Of a stretch of 64,000 bases of DNA, positions 17,941-26,096 are shown one piece after another. Source of the stretch: Pelagibacterium nitratireducens (GTDB taxonomy: Bacteria; Pseudomonadota; Alphaproteobacteria; Rhizobiales; Devosiaceae); assembly GCF_037044555.1 (NCBI RefSeq), contig NZ_CP146275.1, positions 3,266,501-3,330,500 of the forward strand. Direction: 5' to 3'. Every line of letters begins with the position of its first letter. The stretch's first letter is position 1. Under the pieces are notes generated by a model. That model was not told the origin of the DNA and did no database searches. It worked only from the letters and a program-made list of their open reading frames with translations. The position numbers and the translations under genes are program-made.

Positions 17941-18909
17941 GTGATCGTCCAGAACTCGCCCAGCGATGCACTGTCCGCCGTGCTCAACACCATCAATGCC
18001 GTGGCGCTGTGTTCCATCAGCCTGCAGGCCGGCGGACGCTGGGGCATCCGCTTTCCCGCGCCCGCCAACATCAAATTCAACGTGGTGCGGCGGGGCGGCT
18101 GCTGGCTGCTTACCGAGGGCGACGAGCCGGTTCGGCTGGAGGCCGGTGATTGCTTCGTGGTCGCCAATGGACGCTTCGATCTGGCCAGTTCGCCCGGCGA
18201 AAAGCTCACCTCGGCCTATGACGTCTTCTCTACCTCCACCCTCGCCGGGCAGCTCGGCGAGGGTCGCGACTTTGCCATTCTGGGCGGCAGCGTGCGGCTC
18301 GACACCGTCGATGGCGTCGTGTTGTCCGATGCGCTGCCGCAGATCCTCGTCATCAAGGGCGGCTCGGCCGCGCCGATCGCCTGGCTGCTCGACCAGCTCG
18401 ACCGGGAATGGGATTCCGGCGCACCGGGCGCACAACTGGTCTGCAATGACCTGCTGCGAATGGCCTTCATCCATGTCATCCGGGCGCATCTGGCGCAGCG
18501 GGACGCGGCAAGTCCCGGCTGGCTGGGCGGTCTCACCGATCGGCACATCGCGCCGGTCCTGCACGCAATGCACGCCGCGCCCGAAAGGGACTGGACGCTG
18601 ACGGAGTTGTCGAGCCTTGCCGGGCAGTCGCGGTCGAGCTTTGCCGCGCGCTTCAAGCAGCGCGTCGGCCTGGCGCCACTGGACTATCTGATGCGCTGGC
18701 GCATGCGGCTGGCAGCTGGGCGGTTGCGCCGCGGCGGCGATCCCGTGGGCAGCATCGGCGCCGCCCTGGGCTACCGCTCCGAAAGTGCATTCGGCGCCAG
18801 CTTTCGTCGGGTCTACGGCATTTCGCCCGCGCGTTATCGCGCCGAGTGCAAGCTCAGCGGGCCAGCACATCCGCATATTCAGGATACAGTGCCACAAAGC
18901 GTCCCATGA
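17941..18909 (+). CDS. AraC family transcriptional regulator (cupin_6 sensor)
   Basis: A 322-residue regulator. Residues about 10-190 form a cupin-type sensing domain of the group found in regulators next to dehydrogenase genes (WGIRFP, RRGGCWL, LEAGDCFVV). Residues about 205-300 carry the two helix-turn-helix motifs of AraC proteins, ending in GYRSESAFGASFRRVYGISPARYR in sense though not quoted further. The start is GTG 17941. It probably activates or represses the divergent dehydrogenase pair. The last 15 or so residues overlap the end of a convergent broken GNAT gene, so the C-terminus may be an extension created by that overlap. The ligand is unknown. Confidence 0.88.
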   Translation: MIVQNSPSDALSAVLNTINAVALCSISLQAGGRWGIRFPAPANIKFNVVRRGGCWLLTEGDEPVRLEAGDCFVVANGRFDLASSPGEKLTSAYDVFSTSTLAGQLGEGRDFAILGGSVRLDTVDGVVLSDALPQILVIKGGSAAPIAWLLDQLDREWDSGAPGAQLVCNDLLRMAFIHVIRAHLAQRDAASPGWLGGLTDRHIAPVLHAMHAAPERDWTLTELSSLAGQSRSSFAARFKQRVGLAPLDYLMRWRMRLAAGRLRRGGDPVGSIGAALGYRSESAFGASFRRVYGISPARYRAECKLSGPAHPHIQDTVPQSVP

Positions 18910-19128
18910 AATCGCAGCGAACCTGAACCCGCTTTCCGCTGCGTCGCATGAGTTCTAAGACACCCTTGGCCAGCTTGTGCCAAGACCCTGGCCGGCATGC
19001 TCAAAGGGAATCTGGGTATGGGTGAGCACGACGGTCTCATCTTCGAGGTGGTAACAAACCGAGGCCGGCTCGCCCCCGGTCGCCAGTTCAAAGCGGTGTT
19101 CGGCCAAATTGTCGGTGATCGCGGTCAT
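18854..19128 (-). pseudogene. Small GNAT-type N-acetyltransferase, single-base frameshift
   Basis: Reading from ATG 19128 the minus strand encodes a Yjdj-type acetyltransferase: EHRFELATGGEPA, TVVLTHTQIPFEHAGQGLGT. At about 18980 one base is missing; restoring it continues KLAKGVLELMRRSGKR, VRCDFMGRFVALYPEY and stops at 18854. As given, the frame ends early at LGTSWPRVS. The full product would be about 91 residues, the usual size of this family, with the acetyl-CoA loop at GQGLG. Either a recent mutation or a sequencing error explains it, as both flanks are otherwise well conserved. Its end overlaps the AraC gene by 56 bp. Confidence 0.75.
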
Positions 19129-19179
19129 GTTAGGCTCCCCGTCAATGGGCGACCGGAGCCAGGTCCCGGCCGTCAGGCT

Positions 19180-19644
19180 TCAGGCGGCGAAGCTGGCCGC
19201 AGGTTCGATGGGGTGGACGGTGCGGGCAGCGATCTGCAGCCGGTTCCAGGTATTGATCGCGCCGATCATCACCGTCAGCGTGACCAGTTCGCTCTCGTTG
19301 AACTGGCTCTTGACCAGCTCGTAATCGGCATCCGGCGCATGGGTGGCAGCGATATTGGTCAATGATTCCGTCCAGGCCAGAGCTGCCCGCTCGCGGTCTG
19401 TATAGAGCGGAGACTCCCGCCAGGCATCAAGCAGGAATATGCGCATCTCGGTCTCGCCATGCTGGCGGGCATCCTTGGCGTGAATGTGCAGACAGGCGGC
19501 GCAGCCATTAATCTGGGATGCACGCAGCTTCACCAGTTCAGCCAGGCTATGTTCGAGACCGCCTTCGGTGATGGCGGCCTCAAGCGCCAGCAGCGACTTG
19601 GTCAGGTTTGGCGCGACTTTGAAAGGCAGGAAGCGGGGTGTCAT
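19180..19644 (-). CDS. AhpD-like carboxymuconolactone decarboxylase family protein
   Basis: A 154-residue all-helical protein of the AhpD/CMD superfamily. The peroxidase signature E-x(n)-C-x-x-C-x-x-x-H is visible as NGCAACLHIHAKD with a glutamate about 13 residues before (LAELVKLRAS), so it probably reduces peroxides through a thiol pair. ATG 19644 is preferred to an upstream in-frame codon because homology starts at RFLPFKVAP. It is divergent from an NmrA-like gene and lies near Rrf2 and GST genes, a redox-stress setting. Physiological electron donor unknown. Confidence 0.87.
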   Translation of the reverse strand: MTPRFLPFKVAPNLTKSLLALEAAITEGGLEHSLAELVKLRASQINGCAACLHIHAKDARQHGETEMRIFLLDAWRESPLYTDRERAALAWTESLTNIAATHAPDADYELVKSQFNESELVTLTVMIGAINTWNRLQIAARTVHPIEPAASFAA

Positions 19645-19813
19645 GACGTTGGCTTTCGGTGTGGGTTTCGATGTCCCCACTCTCCAGGCAGGACGGGTAT
19701 GGCCGACAGTGGCCGCAATCGATACCGAGCCTCGCCTTTGGCATAGGGCGGTCATGCCAAAGGCTGTTCGCAGCGGCAGAATGGCCGGGGTCTTTCCTCC
19801 CGGGGTCCATGGA

Positions 19814-19846
19814 TAGGGCGGGCCGCTAATCTAACGGACAGCCCTA
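19814..19846. promoter_or_regulatory. TAGGGC / GCCCTA inverted motif in the ahpD-like promoter region
   Basis: TAGGGC (19814-19819) and GCCCTA (19841-19846) form an inverted pair; read on the minus strand the latter lies in TTAGGGCTG. The GST gene about 4.5 kb away has the same words upstream, including TTAGGGCTG. This may be a site for one of the regulators between them. Confidence 0.3.
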
Positions 19847-19953
19847 ATTCGTCCGAAGTCGACCCGGCGATCCGGTTCCTTATGCCCCGGTTCAATGGCG
19901 GATCTCGCGTCAAGGTCTAGGTTTCCCGGAGCATTCAACCGAGGAGACTAAAT

Positions 19954-20709
19954 ATGAAGATCGTTGTTATCGGCGGCACGGGCCTGATCGGATCCAAGGT
20001 CGTGACCAATCTTCGCATCATGGGCCATGAGGCAATCGCCGCTTCGCCCGGCACGGGCGTCAATACTATTACCGGCGCAGGTCTGGCCGAGGTGCTGGTC
20101 GGCACCAATGTGGTTGTCGATGTCGCCAATTCGCCATCGTTCGAAGATGCCGCTGCCCTGGAATTCTTCCAGACGGCGGGCCGCAACCTTCTCGCGGCCG
20201 AACAGGTCGCTGCGGTCAGGCACCACATCGCCTTGTCAGTCGTCGGCACCGAACGCCTGCAGGCCAGTGGCTATTTCCGGGCCAAGATGGCCCAGGAAGA
20301 GCTAATCATGGCATCAACGGTGCCCTATACCATCCTGCGTTCGACGCAGTTTTTTCCCTTTGTCAGCGGCATCGTCAAATCCGGCGCCGTGGACGATGCA
20401 GTGCATCTGTCGCCTGCTCTGGTCCAGCCGGTCTCGGCCGATGATGTGGCCGAGGTCCTGGCGTCGATCGCCCTGGCCGCTCCCATCAATGGCATGGTGG
20501 AAATTGCCGGACCGGAGGCGTTCCGCCTCGATCAGTTTGCGCAGAAATATCTTGCCGCCAAGCAGGACGGTCGGCGCATCGAGACCGATAAGCTGGCGCT
20601 TTATTTCGGGACTGAGCTTGATGATCGCTCCCTGACGCCTGGACCGAACCCTCTGGTCGGCAAGGTCACCTTCGACAGCTGGCTGCGCGAGTCCATTTCG
20701 CCGGACTGA
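19954..20709 (+). CDS. NAD(P)-binding NmrA-like / atypical SDR protein
   Basis: A 251-residue Rossmann-fold protein with IGGTGLIGS at the very N-terminus (the G-x-x-G-x-x-G cofactor site) and no Y-x-x-x-K active site, so it belongs to the atypical short-chain dehydrogenases such as NmrA and HSCARG. These either reduce quinones or sense the NADPH/NADP ratio. ATG 19954 follows GAGGAG at ideal spacing. The C-terminal part (ISPD end) is shorter than in NmrA regulators. It is divergent from the AhpD-like gene and precedes an Rrf2 gene by 37 bp, suggesting a redox role. Whether it is an enzyme or a sensor cannot be told. Confidence 0.82.
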   Translation: MKIVVIGGTGLIGSKVVTNLRIMGHEAIAASPGTGVNTITGAGLAEVLVGTNVVVDVANSPSFEDAAALEFFQTAGRNLLAAEQVAAVRHHIALSVVGTERLQASGYFRAKMAQEELIMASTVPYTILRSTQFFPFVSGIVKSGAVDDAVHLSPALVQPVSADDVAEVLASIALAAPINGMVEIAGPEAFRLDQFAQKYLAAKQDGRRIETDKLALYFGTELDDRSLTPGPNPLVGKVTFDSWLRESISPD

Positions 20710-20713
20710 TCTG

Positions 20714-20726
20714 GTGTTTATAACAC
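20714..20726. promoter_or_regulatory. Short palindrome upstream of the Rrf2 gene
   Basis: GTGTT, three bases, AACAC, centred 27 bases before the Rrf2 start codon. Rrf2-family proteins commonly regulate their own promoters, so this is a candidate autoregulatory site. Confidence 0.3.
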
Positions 20727-20746
20727 ATACCGACTAAGGTGGCGTT

Positions 20747-21364
20747 ATGAACGCGCCACCTTATCAACCCGAACAACCAAACCGGCCGGCAGCGCCCAGC
20801 CTTTATGGCGCGGCGGTGGAATATGCCATCCATTGCCTGGTCTGGCTGGTGACGCCGCGCGAGCATCCCGCCAGCAGCCGCGATCTTGCTCAGCTGCAGG
20901 GCATCTCGCCCGCCATGCTGGCCAAGATCATGCCCAAGCTGGAAAGGGTCGGCATTGTCGTTGCCAGCGGTGGCGTGCATGGCGGCTACCGGCTGGCCCG
21001 CGCACCGACCGATATCAGCATCCTCGACATCATCGACGCAGTGGATGGCGGCAAGCGCCTCTTTGACTGCAAGGAAATCCGGCAAAACTGCGTGCTGTTC
21101 GGCGGAGAAGCGCCAGGCTGGAGCGGCGCCGGGACATGCGGCATTCATGCGGTCATGCTGCGTGCGGAAAAAGCCATGCGGGCCGAACTCGCCAAGACTA
21201 CGCTGGAGGATCTAGGGCGCGCCTACAAGGCCCCGCCCGCCTTCTTCGTCGAGGTCGGGCAATGGTTGGACGGAAGGGTCGGCAAGCGCGAGCAGGCGCG
21301 CCTCAAGGGCATGCGCCGGGGTGGCCGGCAACTGCAAGACAATGATGCGATAGCGGGGGAGTGA
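20747..21364 (+). CDS. Rrf2 family transcriptional regulator
   Basis: A 205-residue regulator. The winged helix spans about residues 18-100 (YAIHCLVWL, SPAMLAKIMPKLERVGIV, SGGVHGGYRLAR). Cysteines in CKEIRQNC and a later GTCGIH are placed like the Fe-S or thiol-sensing cysteines of this family, so it may respond to nitric oxide, iron-sulfur status or oxidants. A C-terminal tail of about 50 residues exceeds most Rrf2 proteins. Its stop overlaps a GTG of the next gene, indicating cotranscription with the FixJ-like regulator. Targets probably include neighbouring redox genes. Confidence 0.87.
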   Translation: MNAPPYQPEQPNRPAAPSLYGAAVEYAIHCLVWLVTPREHPASSRDLAQLQGISPAMLAKIMPKLERVGIVVASGGVHGGYRLARAPTDISILDIIDAVDGGKRLFDCKEIRQNCVLFGGEAPGWSGAGTCGIHAVMLRAEKAMRAELAKTTLEDLGRAYKAPPAFFVEVGQWLDGRVGKREQARLKGMRRGGRQLQDNDAIAGE

Positions 21365-21366
21365 GC

Positions 21367-22008
21367 ATGGCCAATGCAGTGCAGGCGCCACAGGTGATCG
21401 TTGTTGATGACGATGATGCCGTCCGGCTGTCGATTTGTGAACTGCTCGAATCGGTGGGCTTGGCGTCGCGCGGCTTTGCCTCGGCCCGGCAACTGCTCGA
21501 CAGCGATGCCCTCGATCGGGCCGGCTGCATGATCCTCGATGTCCGTATGCCCGGCCTCAGCGGGCTGGATTTCCAGAACCAGCTGGTCGCCAGCGGCGCC
21601 TCGGCAGCCATCATCTTCCTCACCGGCCATGGCGACATTCCCATGACGGTGCAGGCAATGAAGGCCGGTGCCGTCGAGTTCCTGACCAAGCCCGTGCGCG
21701 ACCAGACGCTGCTCGACGCGGTCAATCGGGCCATTGTCATCGATGCCGGCAAGCGCGGAGCGGAAGAGGCCACGCGCGCCAACATTGCTCTCTTCCATAC
21801 CCTCACGCCGCGCGAGCGCCAGGTCATGTCCGCCGTCGTCGATGGCGCGCTCAATAAGCAGATCGCCTTCGAGCTGGGCATCTCGGAAGTCACGGTGAAG
21901 CTGCATCGCAGCAGCGTCATGAAAAAGATGCAGGTGCCGTTCCTACCGCATCTGGTGCGGGCCTGGCAGTCGCTCCCCAGTGACCTGCGCGACGGCATCA
22001 GCAACTAA
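21367..22008 (+). CDS. FixJ-like response regulator (receiver plus LuxR helix-turn-helix)
   Basis: A 213-residue response regulator of the FixJ/NarL class. The receiver occupies residues 10-125, with acidic VDDDDA and the phosphoacceptor D58 in LDVRMPG; K at FLTKPV is the conserved lysine. The LuxR-type DNA-binding domain follows (LTPRERQVMSAVVDGALNKQIAFELGIS in sense; its hallmark is TPRE). ATG 21367 is chosen because GGGGGAG lies at good distance; GTG 21361 is an alternative. It precedes a lone receiver and a PAS histidine kinase, its probable partner. Confidence 0.9.
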   Translation: MANAVQAPQVIVVDDDDAVRLSICELLESVGLASRGFASARQLLDSDALDRAGCMILDVRMPGLSGLDFQNQLVASGASAAIIFLTGHGDIPMTVQAMKAGAVEFLTKPVRDQTLLDAVNRAIVIDAGKRGAEEATRANIALFHTLTPRERQVMSAVVDGALNKQIAFELGISEVTVKLHRSSVMKKMQVPFLPHLVRAWQSLPSDLRDGISN

Positions 22009-22091
22009 ACCATCGTATAGCTGGCGGACGGAGGCGAAAGGGATGATGTATCAGCACCGAACCGTTTCCCCGAAGGGCGAAAGCCATCGCC

Positions 22092-22466
22092 TTGTCCCGC
22101 GCCCACCTCATTGCCATCATCGACGACGACGCGGCGTTGCGCGTGGCGTTGCAGGAACTCCTGGCCGTCCTCGACTTCGAGTGTCGCACCTTTGCCGATG
22201 CGGCGGCGTTTCTGCTGGAGCGCCGACCGGGCGAGTATGCCTGTGTGATCAGCGACCTCAACATGCCCGGCATGGACGGTCTGGCCCTGGTGCAACACCT
22301 CCACACCGTCGAGCCGGCGCTGCCGGTTATCCTCATCTCGGCCCAGGTCGATCCAGCCATAAGGGCCAGGGCCCTGCGCGCCGGCGCCATTGCCTATCTG
22401 GGCAAGCCCATCGACGATGCCGTGCTGCATCGGCACCTGGTCGCCGCGCTCAACCGCCGGCGCTGA
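22092..22466 (+). CDS. Single-domain response regulator receiver
   Basis: A 124-residue receiver domain with no output domain. Acidic IIDDDAAL is at the N-terminus and D55 in ISDLNMPG is the phosphoacceptor; K in LGKPID completes the active site. The start is TTG 22092, because no ATG or GTG lies in frame nearby. The kinase gene begins five bases after its stop, so the two are expressed together. It may serve as a phosphate sink or a competing target for the kinase, tuning signalling to the FixJ-like partner. Confidence 0.85.
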   Translation: MSRAHLIAIIDDDAALRVALQELLAVLDFECRTFADAAAFLLERRPGEYACVISDLNMPGMDGLALVQHLHTVEPALPVILISAQVDPAIRARALRAGAIAYLGKPIDDAVLHRHLVAALNRRR

Positions 22467-22470
22467 TGCC

Positions 22471-23718
22471 ATGCGCATGAACGATGCCGACCACGCGGCC
22501 CTGCACATCGAACTTGCCCAAGCCAGGGCTAGCGCCGCATGGTACCGCCAGATGTTTCACCGGGCGCCGGTGGCACTGATGCTGGACGATGCCAGCACCA
22601 TCGCCGCCCTGGTGGGCCAGTTGCGCCGCGATGGGGTCACCAACATAGAGGCCTATCTCGATGCCAATCCGGCCTTTCTCGAACATGCGCTCGATACCAT
22701 TACACTGATCGAGCCCAACGAACGGGCCATCGCCCTGTTCGGGGCCACCGATGCCGCCGAGTTGATGCAGTCCGTGCGCCATATCTGGCCAGATGCGCCG
22801 GACACGTTTCGGCGCTCCTTCGTGGCCCTTTATAACGGCGCCTCCCACTTCACCGAGGAGACTCGGGTTCGCACCCTGGATGGGCGCACCATCGACGTGC
22901 TGTTTTCGCTCGCCTTTGCCGGTCAGAGCGAACTGGCCGGAGCCAGTCTCAACGGCATGCTCGACATCTCCGACCGGATCGAGGCAGAGACAAGGCTCCG
23001 CCAGGTCACGGCCGACTTCAGCCATGCCGCCCGCATTTCCACCCTGGGGGAACTGACGACGTCGATTGCCCACGAGATCAAGCAACCACTCTCGGCCATC
23101 CTGACCAATGCCCAGACAAGCCTGCGATGGCTGGACAAGGACGAACCCAATCTCGACAAGGTAGTGCAGCTGACCGCCCGGATCGTCGAAAGCGCCCAGC
23201 GCGCCAGCGACATTATCGGCCGCATCCAGGACATGGCCGGCAAACGGCAGTCGGAACGTAGCCTGATCGACCTCAATGCTATGATCCGCGATTGCCTTGC
23301 CTTCCTGCGCCACGAATGCGAGGACAAGGGCGTCCGCGTCCAGCTCGAACTGGCTGCGCACCTGCCCGCCGTGCAGGGCGATCGGGTTCAGCTACAGCAG
23401 GTGGTCGTCAATCTGGTCGTCAATGCCATCCAGGCCATGGAGGCGGCCGGCGGGACGCCGCGCACGATCACCGTCAGCACCGCTTCCGGCGCCGACGACA
23501 GCCTGCATCTTCGCGTATCGGATAGCGGACGGGGCATTCCGGAGGCAGACATGCCCCGGCTCTTCGAGAGCTTCTTTTCTACCAAGGAGGCGGGGATGGG
23601 CATTGGACTGGCCATTTGCCGCTCGATCATTGCCGCCCATGGCGGCACCATTAGCGCCGCCAATGCGCAGGCTGGCGGGGCAGTCTTTGAGGTCGTGCTG
23701 CCCCGGCGATTGCTCTAG
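22471..23718 (+). CDS. PAS-domain sensor histidine kinase
   Basis: A 415-residue kinase without any membrane segment. A PAS-like domain covers about residues 80-180 (LIEPNERAIALFGATDA, DGRTIDVLFSLAF), a dimerisation helix carries H201 in AHEIKQPL, and an ATPase domain of the HATPase_c type completes it (NLVVNAIQAM, DSGRGIP, GMGIGLAI). ATG 22471 immediately follows the receiver gene. Its soluble nature suggests an intracellular signal such as redox or a small ligand. It overlaps the convergent GST gene by four bases. Probable phosphotransfer partners are the two upstream receivers. Confidence 0.88.
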   Translation: MRMNDADHAALHIELAQARASAAWYRQMFHRAPVALMLDDASTIAALVGQLRRDGVTNIEAYLDANPAFLEHALDTITLIEPNERAIALFGATDAAELMQSVRHIWPDAPDTFRRSFVALYNGASHFTEETRVRTLDGRTIDVLFSLAFAGQSELAGASLNGMLDISDRIEAETRLRQVTADFSHAARISTLGELTTSIAHEIKQPLSAILTNAQTSLRWLDKDEPNLDKVVQLTARIVESAQRASDIIGRIQDMAGKRQSERSLIDLNAMIRDCLAFLRHECEDKGVRVQLELAAHLPAVQGDRVQLQQVVVNLVVNAIQAMEAAGGTPRTITVSTASGADDSLHLRVSDSGRGIPEADMPRLFESFFSTKEAGMGIGLAICRSIIAAHGGTISAANAQAGGAVFEVVLPRRLL

Positions 23719-24299
23719 ATCAGGCCCTCGTAGCGCATTGACGCAACCACTGCCGGCCGGGCGGCAAGCCGGTCGCGCAATTGCCCCAGGACCTCGGGCA
23801 CCCTCACCTCGAACCGCACAGCCCAGAGCAGCATCACGAACAGGTAGAAGTCGGCAACGCTGGGCGTCTCACCGAACAGATAGTCCGTCGTGAGCCCATC
23901 GGCGAAGTATTGCAGCTGCCGGGCAATGGTCTGTCGTGCTTTCGCCTTTTCCGTCTCGGCGCCCGCGTGCCACATCGGCTTGAACGCACGATGCACCTCG
24001 GTCGAGATATAGGTCAGCGCTTCGAGAACACGGGTGCGACCCAGAGGCGTGGCGACGCCGAGGTCCGGATACTCCGCGGCAATCCAGTCCAGCACGGCGA
24101 TGTTCTCGGTCAGCACCTGCCCGTCGCCAAGGACCAGGGCGGGAACATAGCCTTTCGTCGTCACCAGGCTGAAATCGCCGCCAGAGGTCAGCTGCTTGGT
24201 CTTGAGGTCGACGCGCTCCAGCGCGAACTGAACTCCGGCTTCGCGCAACGCGATATGGTCGGCAAGGCTACAGGCAAGCGGGCTGTAATAGAGCTTCAT
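23715..24299 (-). CDS. Glutathione S-transferase family protein
   Basis: A 194-residue GST. The thioredoxin-like N-terminal domain opens MKLYYSPLACS, with the active-site serine/cysteine region of bacterial beta-class enzymes, cis-proline at VPALVL and TENIAVLDW. The all-helical domain follows (VADFYLFVMLLWA). It is cytoplasmic and conjugates or reduces electrophiles with glutathione. Its 3' end overlaps the kinase gene by four bases, and its upstream region shares short motifs with that of the AhpD-like gene, so coregulation is possible. Substrate not determined. Confidence 0.88.
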   Translation of the reverse strand: MKLYYSPLACSLADHIALREAGVQFALERVDLKTKQLTSGGDFSLVTTKGYVPALVLGDGQVLTENIAVLDWIAAEYPDLGVATPLGRTRVLEALTYISTEVHRAFKPMWHAGAETEKAKARQTIARQLQYFADGLTTDYLFGETPSVADFYLFVMLLWAVRFEVRVPEVLGQLRDRLAARPAVVASMRYEGLI

Positions 24300-24361
24300 C
24301 GGGATACCCTTTCATGGACGGAACGGCACCATTTTGCCAGCCGGGTCCACCCGGGTGAATC

Positions 24362-24399
24362 AGCCCTAAGGTTGCCCACCCCATCCGAAAGGTAGGGCT
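24362..24399. promoter_or_regulatory. AGCCCTA / TAGGGCT inverted pair upstream of the GST gene
   Basis: AGCCCTA at 24362 and TAGGGCT at 24393 lie 63-100 bases upstream of the GST start. The same words occur between the ahpD-like and NmrA-like genes, suggesting a common regulator. Confidence 0.3.
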
Positions 24400-24440
24400 A
24401 ATCAATCTAAAGGCCAATTCCGACAACGTTAAAGAAAATA

Positions 24441-24517
24441 TGGCGCGCCCGAAAGGATTCGAACCTCTGACCCCCAGATTCGTAGTCTGGTGCTCTATCC
24501 AGCTGAGCTACGGGCGC
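24441..24517 (-). tRNA. tRNA-Arg (anticodon ACG)
   Basis: A 77-nt cloverleaf on the minus strand including the encoded CCA. The acceptor stem pairs GCGCCCG with CGGGCGC, the D-arm contains AGCTCAGCTGGATAGAGC, the anticodon stem CCAGA/TCTGG encloses CTACGAA, giving ACG, and the T-arm has GGTTCGAATCC. ACG reads the CGU/CGC/CGA arginine codons after deamination to inosine. Such tRNA 3' ends are common integration sites, but I did not find a matching attachment repeat on the left. Confidence 0.95.
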
Positions 24518-24575
24518 GCAGTGCCGGTGCGGTTAACGCGGTGTCGGGGGCGATGCCCCGAGCGGCAGGCGAACG

Positions 24576-24602
24576 CTTATACTGGCTCGGCGGCCATTGC
24601 AA
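24576..24602 (-). promoter_or_regulatory. Possible promoter of tRNA-Arg
   Basis: On the minus strand TTGCAA and TATAAG are separated by 15 bases, about 60 bases upstream of the tRNA 5' end. The spacing is shorter than ideal, so support is limited. Confidence 0.35.
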
Positions 24603-24636
24603 GGGGCCAGCAGGGGAAGTTTTCGAGGAAATTTCG

Positions 24637-26070
24637 TCAGCCGCCCGCTGCGGCACCCGATGGCAGATCGATGGCGAAAGCGGTTCCCTCCGCGGTTTCG
24701 AGCAGTTCCACGCGCCCGCCATTGGCTTCGATCAGTTCGCGCACGATGGCGAGGCCCAGTCCCGTGCCCCCGGCCCTGGCCGAACCCTCGAAGGCGACGA
24801 ACAGGTTTTCCCGCGCGCGCGGCGGCAGGCCCGGTCCGTTGTCGGCGACGACCAGCCTCACGTCTTCGCCCGTCCGCTCATGGGTGAACCGAACATAGGG
24901 CGTGGCGATCTCGGGGCTGGCCTCGAGCGCTTCGCGGGCATTTTTGAACAGATTGGTCAAAACGCGGGCCAGATGATCGGGATCGACAAGGATCACCGAA
25001 TCGTCAGGAACCTGATTTTCAAAAACGATCCGAGGATGCCCCGTCAGCCCACCCGAAAGGGCAGCTTCAAAACCGAGAGCCCGAAGATCGACAGGCTCGG
25101 CGCTTGGTGGGGCCGATTGCTGGCGTCCGTAGTCGAGCACGGTCTGGGCAAAGGCAATGGCCTTGTCGAGCGTGGTCACCAGCCGGGGGGCCAGTCGCTG
25201 CACCTGGGGATCATCGAGATTGGCCACCTGGTCGGAGAGCAACTGGGCCGAGGTCAGCATGTTGCGCAGGTCATGGTTGATCTTGGAGACCGCCATGCCC
25301 AGATCGGCAAGGTGGCGGCGCTGGCGCAGCATGGCGAACAACTCGGCCTGGGTATCGGCCAGCGCGCGCTCGAGGATGCCGATCTCGTCGCGGCGCGCCG
25401 TGTCGGGCACGATCACAAGCGTGCCGTTTTCAGGGTTTTCGCGGAAGGCCAGCATCTGGTTGGTGAGGCGCTTGATCGGTCCGATCAAAAGGCTCTCGGC
25501 CAATATGTATATGACGAAGGCCGTCACCCCCGCGATGACGATCGAAACGAGCACGATGTTGCCGGCATAGGTGAGAAGGTCGGCTCGCAGCGGGCTTTCG
25601 GGCATCAAGATCTCGACCACCGCATCGCCTGCGCCGGGCGGCACGCCGACGATGCGCAGGGTGCGCTGGCCGCCCACCACGAGTGTATCGAGCGCCTCGA
25701 TGATAAGGCGCATCGGGTTGGTGTCGCGCAGATCGGCCAGGTGGGGCTGCTCGGGCATGGTGACCGCCTCGAGCCCGATCAGATCGGTCTGGCCCTCGCG
25801 GCGGTAAACGATGGCGATGGCGCCGGCCGCCTGCAACAGTGGATCGGTGATTTCGGCGGGCAGGTCCATCACATCGGGCGCGGTATCGAACACGCGTACG
25901 GCCACACTGCCGACGCGCAGCCGGTCCTCGAGCCAGCCAACGCGGTAGTTGGCGAGCGAGGGGAGGAAGACGGCGATTTCGACAAGGAGAATGACCAGCG
26001 CGATCGCCGCTATGATCTTGACGGACAGGCCGGAGAACGGACCTGGCACCTTGGCGATGTCGCGTGTCAT
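24637..26070 (-). CDS. Membrane sensor histidine kinase (HAMP type), orphan
   Basis: A 477-residue kinase. A first transmembrane helix lies at about residues 17-38 and a second at about 168-192; between them is a periplasmic sensor domain of about 130 residues. A HAMP-like linker (AESLLIGPIKRL) follows, then a helix with H266 in NHDLRNML and an ATPase domain (NLFKNAREAL, DNGPGLP, GTGLGLAI). No response regulator adjoins it: upstream is a flavoprotein and downstream the tRNA gene. Signal and partner are unknown. Length and layout are normal for the family. Confidence 0.87.
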   Translation of the reverse strand: MTRDIAKVPGPFSGLSVKIIAAIALVILLVEIAVFLPSLANYRVGWLEDRLRVGSVAVRVFDTAPDVMDLPAEITDPLLQAAGAIAIVYRREGQTDLIGLEAVTMPEQPHLADLRDTNPMRLIIEALDTLVVGGQRTLRIVGVPPGAGDAVVEILMPESPLRADLLTYAGNIVLVSIVIAGVTAFVIYILAESLLIGPIKRLTNQMLAFRENPENGTLVIVPDTARRDEIGILERALADTQAELFAMLRQRRHLADLGMAVSKINHDLRNMLTSAQLLSDQVANLDDPQVQRLAPRLVTTLDKAIAFAQTVLDYGRQQSAPPSAEPVDLRALGFEAALSGGLTGHPRIVFENQVPDDSVILVDPDHLARVLTNLFKNAREALEASPEIATPYVRFTHERTGEDVRLVVADNGPGLPPRARENLFVAFEGSARAGGTGLGLAIVRELIEANGGRVELLETAEGTAFAIDLPSGAAAGG

Positions 26071-26096
26071 TGTGCCAGCCTACAACCCGATTTTAC

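Noticed and set aside
24362..24517. Possible attachment site for an island at the tRNA-Arg 3' end
   Set aside because: I could not find a direct repeat of the tRNA 3' end near the integrase or IS remnants, so an attL/attR pair is not supported.
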